Part shown: positions 12,936-23,500 of the stretch, in pieces
How the letters are laid out: the number at the start of each line of letters is the position of its first letter
Position numbering within the stretch: the stretch's first letter is position 1
The notes under the pieces: model-generated
The model's input: the letters and a program-made list of their open reading frames with translations, nothing else
Database searches by the model: none
Told to the model about the DNA's origin: nothing
Translations under genes and position numbers: made by a program
NCBI GenBank assembly: GCA_013396915.1
Contig: VWZL01000681.1
Coordinates: 127,886 to 191,885 of the forward strand
DNA: 64,000 nucleotides
Reading direction: 5' to 3'
Origin: Stercorarius parasiticus
Taxonomy: Eukaryota > Chordata > Aves > Charadriiformes > Stercorariidae

Positions 12936-13444
12936 TCTTACTTTCAGATTGAGACTTAAGTCACTACCCTTATTCTAATTAAAATAAAGTCAGGATGGGC
13001 TTCATTCATGTCTGGTCCATAAAGCTAAACTAAAATTGTACATGTAGTTTTTCATCAACACAAAAGATAAAAAAACCAGGATATATTCGCACTTCTAAAG
13101 GATGCATTAACAAGCTATACTCATCGTAACAATATCTGTTGCTACACACTAGTAAGTCCAGCAAGTAACTGTGCAGTATCTCACACGGTTTAAAAAAATA
13201 CTGGATGCCAAAGAAGAGCAATTGCACTACATTCACACATAGTTCACAAAAATAAGAAGTAATGAGCTTATTGGTGAACTTATTTAAAAACTTCTCAAAT
13301 CTATTCTAGACATGATGCTTTTCCAGATTACAGACATATTCTGAAACCTTCGCACACACACTTATTTTTCTGAATAGTGGCAATCTTAAAAGTCTCTGTT
13401 AACTTTAACTTGGCATTCTTCTCACATATAAGTCTTCTCCCATG

Positions 13445-16400
13445 TCAGCCTGTCATATTTTCAGCAGCCTAGAAACAGAAAAAACATTTATTGCAAGTCA
13501 CCAGAAGTAGACACCACTTAGATTAAATGTAATCCTTTCGTATAACTATTTTAATTTACCTAGAGAACTTTAAAGTCTAAAAATAAGCTATTTATGAAAA
13601 TATGATGTGTAGTTTTGTTCTTTAATGAATACTTCAATTTTTTAAAAAATAATACTGTCAGCTGCCATTAGCCAGTATTAACATAGCCATTACTGTTTGC
13701 TTGTATTAAATTGTATATCCTTTATCTGAGCCGCTTCTATGCTGTACGTTTTACCCTAATGCTTTCAAGAAGTGCTCAAATGCATGATTTTTTTTTTCCT
13801 TTGGAGTTTACTACTTCATACAGTTTATAGTAATTACTACTCCCACTCATACAGGTAATTTATTGACACAAAACTTAGAAGAATGACACTAATCATAACT
13901 GCATAAATCATACTGCCAATTATTTGATCATGGTCATCAGGAAGTATTTTTATTACTCAATAATTGAACCCAGCCAACAAGGTACAGTTGTTGAAAACTG
14001 ACATTGATAAATTTTAAGCCAGTTATGGGACAAACAGGCAAAGGGTAGCAACAGGAATGATAAACCAGTAAAAGCAAAGGAAGAAGTAAACCAGCCCTCA
14101 GTTACTTATATACACATAGTTAAATATATATGTATGCACACATTTAAGCATGTACACAAATATAAAATATGCGTGAGTATAGAAAAATATTAAATTAAAA
14201 ATGAAGTAAAGAATTTGAAAACCGGTGAAAAATAGCCCTGACTAGCATCTCTCTAGTCAAAAACCAAATTTTCTAAGAATCAGAATGCAATATTCCAGAA
14301 CAAAGACAGGCAGGCTAGATATCCGTTTCCCTTCCATCTCCCCAGAAATAAACAGATATAAAATACAGCGGAAAAGAAATCTTGATGCTTAGGTAGACAG
14401 TAAAGAACAAAAATCCTTTAAAAGGCAAGTGAGAAGTTGGTTTAAACCATAATTGCCTTCTCTACTAAACAGGTAAATGCTAAGTTATGAAGAGCCCTAT
14501 ATATATGTACACACACCATGAAATCCCCTCCTGTTTGTCTTTGGAGAGAGCGCTGAAAGAAACTTGTGAAGATCACATTACCAAGCTACATGTACCTGAT
14601 CACAACTACTGCTGCATGCTATTAGGCCTGAGGTTGTAGAAATGAGGTGATACGGGTTAAAGGAGAAAACAGCAATCTATTTGTGATATGATGCAGATAA
14701 GGGGGCAAATCGTGTCTACAAATGCCCACAGTAAAAATCTGTAGATTTTGGTCGGGTTTTTTCCTTCAAAAGAGTTAATCTAATTATTTCTGAAAACATT
14801 TTATTTGTACCATTTCTTGCTTCATGTCACATTTAGTTGTATTCACTGCCTTTCCTATGGAACAGTTGATTTCCTTGATTTAAAAAATGAGTCATATCTT
14901 AAAAGTACAATTTACAAATTGAAGTATAGCAAGTTGGACACAGGTCCGACTCTTAAAAACAAATGTATATGCTTTTTAAGAATAAGCATTACCTTTAGAG
15001 CTTCTGTAGCCTTACGCAGTTCTTTAATAACAGATGATAATGCTTCTGGATTTATCCCCTGTTCACAAAGCCGCACACAAATAGACAATGTCTCCATATC
15101 CAAGCCAGTGTTTAATATTCTTGAAATCTCAAACAGAACTGCAACAGAAAAAAATGAAAGCACTTTAGTCCCTTTAGACTATGAAATTTCAATGATCGAA
15201 AGTGTTATTCATCAACATTTAATTTCTACAATAGAGTCTGAACATTGCAGTTGCAGAAAGCTCTTGCAGTCTGAACCTCAACAGCAGCATTCATGGTCAG
15301 CCTTCCAGCATAATCCAGAAGCCACAGCTTCTAACATAAATACAATGCTTTTCTGGTTCAGCAAACTTAGTACTGGATAATGGGTTTTGAAAAATAAAAA
15401 ATAAGTGAAGAATTAAACAATTAACATGCTTGCCAACTATGTAAAAGGTAGGCTATAAGAATAATGCGTGCTTCTGAACTCCAGATACCGACAAAGTCCT
15501 ACCAAAATGGACTGGAAGCACATTCTTAAAGCTTTTACGGAGAATGTCAGGAGATTTATAGTCACCTCCTTCCATAGCTAAACCTGGCTTTAGGTCTAAC
15601 ATTAACACTGATTTAAGCATAAACAATACTATTTGATTTTTACATGACCTGAATCAAAAGCAGCACCACACGTCAGTATGAAACCTTTTGGAGGAGATTC
15701 CAGTCAGCTTCGTGCAACAACAAAGATATCTCTCTCTCCCCCCTTCCAAATCTTCCCTGGAAGCACACACACACCCCCTTCTTTTTTTTTTTTTATTCTC
15801 ATAAGCGGTTTGTTATATATGTAACAAAACAACTTACTGAGATTTTATTTCTGGTTGCTACTGTAATCTCCATCCTGAGGCTAAGCCTGTAGCAATACAG
15901 GTTGATTTTGCACAGATGTTATTCACGCTGTTTCTGTAATCAAACCTCCCCCAAGCTATAAGAAAGTGAAGTAGAAGGTCTTTCTCACCATGTAAAAGCA
16001 GCATGGCAAGTGACTACTGTCTGCTTGAGAGCTATAAAAATATTCTACTTTGGTATACCAAAGACATACTGCAGCACATCCTCAGAGTCACACTTACCTG
16101 GGCCAAGACATTAATTAAAGGCCTAATGTATCCAGTCAATTCCACTGAAGTCACAGGGTCACGTCAGATGCTATGAAAAGAACCTCTAGGTGTGATAATA
16201 CCCTTGAAGACCCCACACGTAGTTTGGATTAAGAATAAGCACAAGTTTAAGACTTGAAAGCAGTTTGTCAGACCAAAGCGCTGGCTACAAGCCACAAGGG
16301 GACTTTCCTTCTCTACAAGGCTTTCTGTTCCCACTGGCTTGAAAGCAAACTGTTCCAAACACATTACATGGGTGCACACCCTGTCCACACAAAAGCATTT

Positions 16401-19400
16401 CCAACAGCCAGATAAAGCAACAACAAATTGATGCATTTGCAATAAAATGCCATTGAACATTAAGAGCTATAAAACTAAGAAAGACTGATAACTTCCCAGA
16501 AATAAACAATTCTTACTTTCTTTAACCATTTAAAGTTTATCAGAACATTTACTAAGCATGTTATGTATTTGAAGGCAGAGCAGTAAATCTAATTAAAGGT
16601 AAGTTCCAATTTCCTATGTCAGCAAGAGTTGTGGTCACTAGGTTCTAATAGAAAATGGCTTTAGGTGTTGAGGCAGCATCTTTGGCAGGGAGATGTAGCA
16701 GCTGCCCCACAAAAAAAAAATCTGAGCTCTTAACAATTCTGCAGAAAACAGCTGCTAAATATATTTATATCTAACATTCTAGATTAAGCATATTAATTGT
16801 CTAAACTATTAAAGACATTTATGCAGTCAGTTAAGACACAACACCCATTTCAAGTTCTATTTTAAAAGGTCTAAAAAAAATCCTAAAAATATATTTTCTA
16901 CTCATTATGATGGGCCCTCATCAAGAAAAACCTAATTACATGGACACAGCTATCATAGCACTTGACATTTTCAGTTACTTCACCAAAGCACTTTAAATAA
17001 ATATTCTTATAATGGAAATTTCAAGATTAATGTTATTTGAACAGTAAAAAAAACCAAAACAATTTATTTATTGAGTGCAGTACAAGTTCAACATGAGGGT
17101 ACTTCTAAGGCTCTCCTCAAGTAAAGCTTAAAAGATCAACTGTATTTTTAAATGAATGGAAATTTGTTTTCTTCTAAAAAACACATGACATCAGGAAGAG
17201 ATTAAATTACTAACGTCCATCCTAAATAAAATATACACATTGTTACACAGGAAGCCTCGGCTACTAAATCTGAAGGCTAGTACACCTTCCATAGCAGTTC
17301 TCAAAAGCCTTACTTTGTCTTTAATTCTGTACATCATCCCTCCCATTTAAAGCACTCCTACAGAAGTGGAGAGAGGGCAGGTATCAAGTACAGTTACAAG
17401 AACTTAGTATCACTGTCCTTCCCAAACAAATCTCTCTGCAGGTGCACAGAATCCTCTTATCCTCTTGAAGCATCAGAGCAGCCATAATAGTTCTGCTAGT
17501 CCTGCCCTGCCTCCAGCAACAGGTCAGAGTGGGTAGACCAGCAGCTGAAACACTAATTTTTACACCAGTTCAACTCATGGAGGTCTTCACTGAAGAATCC
17601 TTATGTTAACAGTAGCCACAACTATAATAGAAGGGAAGATCGTGAGCAAATAACAAATGCAAAGCAATATCCCCCTGAACACTTTCCCTAGCTTCTAGTC
17701 CTTCATTAGGGGATTTCCAGAGAAAGTATTTGTATTTAAGAACCCTCGGGGGATTTCCTGGCAGCTTTCCACTCTGCCTGAAATCCATGCAAGTTTTTGA
17801 CATAGCCATTCCATGGAATTCTAGAGTTTCACGTTACACATTGCTCAGAAACACCTCCTGAACCTACCAGCTTTGATTCCTCATATTCAGGCTGGGAGAG
17901 AAAGTGAACACCTGATCTTTACTCACCCTGCTCATATTTCTCATGGCTTATAAATCTCTGAAATATTTCCCGCTACTCCCAGTGTCACTTCTCTCACATT
18001 GCCTACCCCAAAAGAGCACCATTTTTTTGTATCAGAAACTATTCTAGTTCTGTAACGTTGTCTGCCCTTCTCAAAACTTTTTCGCTGTGTTTTTTTTGTT
18101 TAGTAATTTACTTTGGTTTTCTGACATGAACCATCCACAGGAACAAGATATTGAGGTCAAGATGCTGTTCAGGTGCTGCCAGTTACAGCACCATAGGGTT
18201 TATCCTCCCTCTCCCTCCCACATACCTCCTTCCCACCCAGTTTAAATCCAAGATGCACAGAGCAAGGTAACATTAACTTGCATTAACCACTTCAAATATC
18301 AAGAAAGAACAGCAAGTGTATATATATACACAGACAGTAAAATATAATGTTATTCTAAATTAATCATAGAATCGTCTACATTGCAAGAGACCTTTCAAAT
18401 CATCGAGTCCAACCATCAACCTAAACACTGCCAAAACCACCACTAAACCATGTCCCTCAGCACCATATCTACCCGCCTTTTAAACACCTACAGGGATGGT
18501 GACTCAACCACTTCCCTGGGCAGCCTATTCCAATGATTGATAACCCTTTCGGTGAAGAAATTTTTCCTAATATCTAATCTAAACCTCCCCTGGTGCAACT
18601 TGAGGCCATTTCCTCTTGTCCTATTGCTTATAACTTGGGAGAAGAGACTGACAACCCCATCACTATAACCCCCTTTCAGGTAGTTGTAGAGAATGATAAG
18701 GTCTCCCCCTCAGTCTCCTTTTCTCCAGGCTAAACAACCCCATCTCCCTCAGCTGCTCCTCATAAGACTTGTTTTCCAGTCTCCTCACCAGCTTTGCTGC
18801 CCTTCTCTGGACATGCCCCAGAATCTGTGCCTTTCTTGGCGTGAGGGGCCCAAAACTGGACACAGTATTTGAGGTGGGGCCTCACTAGTGCCGAGGGCAG
18901 AGGGACTGATCACTTCCCCAGACCTGCTCGCCACACTATTCCTGATACAGGCCAGGATGCTGTTGGCCTTCTTGGCCACCTGGATGTACTGCCGGCTCAC
19001 ATTCAGCCAGCATACTTAAGAGTTAATTAAAAAAAACCAACAAGAGTCACACAAGGTCTAAAGACACTAGCGCTACCCGGATATTTGAAGTGTTTTGAAC
19101 ATTTCGCATAACATGAAATAAAAAGAAATCGCTATGCGCTAAATCCTTAAGCAACTGCAAGGCGTAATCATCTCCACAGCATGCGTTAAGAGCCGGCTCA
19201 GGGCCCCGCAGGCCGCACAGAGGAGCGAGGGCAAGACCCGCTCAGAGCGGCCAGAGGCCGGCGCGGGGACCCTTTTGCCGCTCCCCACAGAGACACCGCC
19301 CCCCCCCNCCCCCCCCCCCCCCGCAACACACACACACCGTATCCGCCACCCACCGTCCATGGTCTCCCGCACCGCGTTGAGGCTGGCGGCGTTGCTCGCC

Positions 19401-19402
19401 AT
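13445..19402 (-). CDS. MZT1: MZT1, mitotic-spindle organizing protein 1 (MOZART1)
   Basis: MZT1 is a very small adaptor of the gamma-tubulin ring complex. It binds the N-termini of GCP subunits and helps recruit the complex to centrosomes and spindle poles. The coding exons are 19402-19354, 15138-14993 and 13468-13445, with phases 1, 0 and stop, and consensus GT-AG junctions throughout. They give 72 residues: a short N-terminus beginning [16 protein letters not shown], a conserved helical core ([15 protein letters not shown], then [15 protein letters not shown]), and a tail AAENMTG. Human MZT1 is about 10 residues longer because of an alanine-rich N-terminal stretch that is absent here. The start is the only ATG of exon 1 in frame with the core, apart from the internal Met of ETMD. 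The last coding exon carries only seven codons and the stop. Intron 1 holds a CR1 element. The gene is divergent from BORA across a shared CpG island. Confidence 0.97.
14993..15138 (-). CDS. MZT1: MZT1 coding exon 2 (conserved core)
   Basis: This exon encodes almost the whole MOZART1 domain, from the second base of the Val codon after MD to the Lys of ATEALK. The acceptor is TTGCAG and the donor is AAG/GTAATG. The opposite strand is open for 191 codons across it (14805-15380), but that frame is a shadow. Confidence 0.97.
18364..19013 (-). mobile_element. CR1 LINE fragment, 5'-truncated
   Basis: The minus strand reads the C-terminal part of CR1 ORF2: a [20 protein letters not shown] block at the upstream end, then a decayed VQFWAP block and the SLEKRRLRG box near 18700, and finally the CR1 3' end beside 18364 with its ATTCTATGA-type terminus. 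Stops and frameshifts interrupt it. It lies in MZT1 intron 1 in the sense orientation of that gene, about 350 bases downstream of exon 1. Old and non-functional. Confidence 0.9.
19298..19322. repeat. C/G homopolymer tract with one N
   Basis: The plus strand shows a run of cytosines interrupted by one G near its left end and one unresolved base at 19309. On the MZT1-sense strand it is a long G tract beginning about 30 bases past the intron-1 donor. Its true length is uncertain. Confidence 0.9.
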
Positions 19403-19519
19403 GGCGACCCCGCGCCGCCCTCACCTCCCACCCGGAAGCGGAATAAGCCGCCGCCGCCCNGAGCCCAGGAATGGGGTGGGGCTAGTTAAAGAGCCGCCCG
19501 GCGCGGCGGAGGCGGGAGC

Positions 19520-19579
19520 TGTGATCTGAGGGGAGCATGAGCGGGTGCCCCGGCAGCGGCGGCCCGGTAACAGCGGCAG
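19520..19579 (+). other. BORA: BORA 5' non-coding exon 1 (predicted)
   Basis: The first coding exon of BORA begins with an acceptor (TTTTCCAG at 20550), so an upstream non-coding exon is required. The best candidate lies in the CpG island and ends at GGCAG/GTAGCT (19579) or at CCCG/GTAACA (19566). It contains an ATG at 19537 that would open a short upstream ORF. The transcription start is not visible from sequence; the left limit is a guess. Confidence 0.5.
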
Positions 19580-20189
19580 GTAGCTGCTGCGCCAGCTTCG
19601 GCCTCCTCGCGTCGGGAGAGCGGCTGGGTGACACCGCCCTGGGGGAACAGGGAGAAGGGGCTGCCTGAGGGGAGCGGGATGGATACGGACACTGAGCGGG
19701 GGCATCTCCCCGGGACTCGGGTCTCTTTCGCCGCCTCAAGCGAGGGAGCCTCCGGGACGCGGCCTGAGGGGGAGACAGCAGGCCCACCGGCCCTTCTCCC
19801 CCCCTTCCGTTGTGTGAGGGAGCGGTGGCGCCTCCCGAAGTCCTTCGGGGGCTGTGGCTGGCCTCGGCCCGTTGGCCGGGGGGCGCAGCCCCGTGGGTTC
19901 CTCAGAGGCCGGCACGGCTGCTTCCCGCCGCCCGGGGAAGGCAGGGGGCTGCGGGCAACTAGAAGCTTCTGGGGTTGTCCGGTGTGGACGACGGCAGGCT
20001 TTCCGGAAACCCCCTCTCGCTGTCGTGGCCCCTCGTTTCCCCCTCTGTCCGCGGCACCCGGGGAGACGGTCCCTGGGGTACTCGCACTCCGGTGACGTCC
20101 GTTTATTTCTGAAGCCCTTGAGCGAGTTTAAAGCGTTTGGTATTTGAGCAGCCCTCCAGGAATATATTTGGCTTCATCGCCATTTTGGG

Positions 20190-20290
20190 GTTTTTTTCCT
20201 GTTTTTTTTTCCCCGGGGTTTTTTTTTTCTTTTTTTTTTTTTGTTTGTTTTGGTGTTTTGTTTGTTTTATTGTTTTTTTTCTTTTAAAAT
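20190..20290. repeat. T-rich low-complexity tract
   Basis: Runs of T broken by G, C and a few A bases lie in BORA intron 1, just past the CpG island. This is simple sequence with no coding content. Confidence 0.85.
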
Positions 20291-20565
20291 TTCCTGTCTA
20301 ATGTCCTTTCTTGTTTTGTTTGCATAGGTTCTAATTCTTTCTAGTTTTCATCCATATCAACCTCGTTTATCAGCTCTTTGCATGTCAGTAGGCCTAAGCC
20401 AAAACTACGGTTCTTTTACTCTAACTGCTTCTCACTCCTTGAAAATGATTGATCATCTCTTCCCAAAACCTTCAGGATGATCCTTAAAAAGCCAAAATTA
20501 TAACTTGATTTTTTTTTCCTTCATTTTCCCATTCCCTCTTTCTTTTCCAGTTATAGCTTAGTGTT

Positions 20566-23500
20566 ATGGATGATACAAAAGAAGCTAAAATGCAGATAAC
20601 ACCAGAAACTCCAGGACGAGTCACAATCCTGAATCCTTTTGAAAGTCCCACTGATTATTATACTCTTCAGGAGCAGATTGTCTCCAGTCCTTCAGTCTTT
20701 AAGTCAACAAAATCCTCATCTGTAAGATCTAGTCTTCAGTTGTGTAACTATACAGATGTAGTGCTAGTGTTTTGAAATGCATTAAAAAGTGTATTCTATT
20801 TAGCGTACTTTGTATATACTAAGCCAAAGGATTTTGGTGGCGTTTGGTGGTTCTGACTACAGGAGTATGCTGCCTTTAATACTAACATTGTCACTTCCTA
20901 CTTTCCTGATTATTTTTTTTTCTTTAGCTATTAGGTGTATCAGTAGATTAGCATCTACCTCTTAAGTGCCAAAACCAGTTGAAAAAAGGTAAAGGACGGT
21001 TGCTGGATGTGGTGCTCTTATCCCACTTGAAGTGGAAAAAACCCAGTTCCTACTTACATGCTAAGCAGGCTAGATGCAAGTAAAACTTAATTGCACATCT
21101 ATTATAAGCTGTGTGCATATTCACAGAATCAAGGTAATGATTTATGTATATATAACTTTTTTTAGTTGCAAATTCATTCTGGTTTGCAGTTGGGATTATT
21201 ATCTGATAAGCAGAGATGATGCTTTGCTAATGAAAGTAAAAAGACTCATTTGGTAGGTCATTTTTTAAACAGATACTTGATCAGTAGTTCGTAATTAATT
21301 GTTAAATAAAGGGGTGAAGCTGCTTTACATCTGAATTGGGTTTTCTTTGAACTATGTGTGGCATTATGAGGGAGACTGCGGGATATGTGTGGAGTTGCAA
21401 CTCCTAAGTCTTCTTGGAAGTGTGAGGTGCAAGAAAGCCTGCTCTATTATTTGGATAACTTGTGTTAGATACAGACACTGGGGTTTCATGGAACTGTGAT
21501 TTTTATTATGGCAATCAAGAAGCAACTAAATTTTATCTAAGTTCTATATCTTCTGTAGATCTGTACTCAGAAATTGAGAATAACTGAACACCTCAGTTTG
21601 TAAATAGTAGCTATAACCTTCCACTTTATCTCGTAATCGTTGTAATACGACTACCAGGATAAAGAAGTCTGACTTATTTTTTTAATTAAATCACTTAAAT
21701 AGAAACTCTTTTGATTGTCTTTGACAGAAACTATGTGGAAGTTATGATTGCATTGTTCCACTGAGATTTGTCTTGTGGTTTTATTTGTATCTTTTTAGAC
21801 TAGTAAGCATTAAGATGTCCATTTCTTTTTTTAGACACCAGGAAAATTTAGATGGTCTATTGATCAGCTTGCTCTAATAAATCCTGTGGAAATTGACTCG
21901 GAAGATGTTCGACGCCAAGCAATGTATTTGAGTCATGCTAGGTAACTTACCATCTGTTTTTATGCAGTTAACTTAGCTTGAATACTAGAACACTGTTCTT
22001 TTGCTATATTGGTATTTCAGTACGGCATTAAAGGCTTTTTATTCAAATCTTTTACCGTAGAGTTTTATGTGTCCCTGATGTGGATGTAATATTTAGATGA
22101 GGCTGCCTCTGTGTCGCTCTTTTTTAATGTTAAGAGCTGCTGATTCACTCTGACTGCAGTTTGGAAGACAGCCAGATAAAAGCAGTCAACGGAAGCAAGT
22201 AAACGTCTTGCTGGTGATTGTTACCAAGCTGCCTCCCCTGCTCCTTGTCACAACACAATTTATCTTCTCAGAGTGTTCCATACTGAGACCTACGAAGTGT
22301 AGGCTTGTTTGGTCTTTGGAACTCCTGCAGAAGGGCAGAGCTGGAAAAGCTAGCTAGGTAAGCCAGTACACCTTTTGAAAGGTATAGATTTGACTTAATG
22401 TGAAGGATGGACGACCAATAAGCTTGCCATCTTTGAGGAGAGAGAGTTGGCTAGGTACTTGAAATAATTTGGGGATCTTGATCTCAACTTTTTCCTTTCT
22501 CTGAAAATGACTTCTATGGGGAAAATAATGAGTAAGTAAAACAGGCTTGGTATTCACGGCTCATCTTGAGGGACAGTCTTACACACTGATAGTACAGAAC
22601 AACACACCAAGTGAAGGTGGTCAAGAGAAGTCCACAATGGTCAATCCTGCAGTAGACACTCCCATATGTTTCTCAGATATGAACTTGCACAAAGCATTGC
22701 ACCTTATGGCATAAAGCACCGCAGTAACAAAATAATAAAACAGTCCTCCATCCTGGTTATGCCTATGGGACGTCCAAGTTCTGTTACTGAAATGAAACAG
22801 ATAGAGGGCTGTTTAGGGCAAGAGCCCTCTGACTATTCATAGAATGGTTTGGGTTGGAAGGGACCTTTAAGAGTCATCTTAATCCAACCACCCTGCAATG
22901 AGCAGGGATATCTTCCGCTAGATCAGGTTGCTCAGAGCCCCGTCTAATCTGACCTTGAATGTTTCCTGCGATGGGACATCTACAACCTCTCTGGGCAACC
23001 TGTGCCAGTGTTAAACCACTCTCATCATAAAAACTACTATGAATTAGACCTATTGTTCTTAGTGTCTGGATGAACCTACTTTTTTTTTTTTGAAAGGAAG
23101 ATATATAAGAAGGAATATGAATTTCTTGCTATAGCAAAGGTGTAGAAAAAAATGTAACTGTCCTCAGCTGTATCTGAATCACCATGTCTTAACGTCAACA
23201 CTATTTTTCTTAACATCTGTTTGTTTCCTGGCCTTCCTCTAGCAGTCAGTAGGTTTCAGATTCTAATGATTTTTGTAATGTTATAAAGCCTTAAGACTTA
23301 TGTTTTTAGGGAGTTGATTACATTGTTTCTGGAAGCCTATTAGGACACACACACACTTTAATTTAGATGGCTTGGCTGACAGTTCCAAAGATGATTAGCA
23401 GTATAGCCTATAGATACAAACATGTGTTGTCTCAGTGGGTCCTTCCAATCTGTCCCACTGTTTTGTACCCCCTGTGACTTTTTTAAAATCATCTGATATG

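Larger units (their letters stand above)
19190..20100. promoter_or_regulatory. CpG-island bidirectional promoter, MZT1/BORA
   Basis: This is the only strongly GC- and CpG-rich stretch in the window. MZT1 starts leftward at 19402, and the presumed non-coding first exon of BORA runs rightward from around 19.5 kb, so fewer than about 200 bases separate the two genes. A CCGGAAG motif at 19432-19438 followed by another GGAA matches the ETS-family (GABPA-type) sites common in bidirectional promoters. No TATA box is visible. Open frames inside the island (for example 19628-20095) are by-products of its GC content. Single N bases at 19309 and 19460 show it was hard to sequence. Confidence 0.8.

Noticed and set aside
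14805..15380. A 191-codon plus-strand open frame, one of the longest in the window
   Set aside because: It runs antisense over MZT1 coding exon 2 and its introns; its openness follows from the conserved exon on the other strand, and it has no protein-like domain.
19628..20147. Overlapping plus-strand open frames of 155 and 97 codons in the CpG island
   Set aside because: They are Pro/Gly/Arg-rich in overlapping frames, as GC-rich promoter DNA always gives. They lie in BORA intron 1, with no match to Bora or any family.
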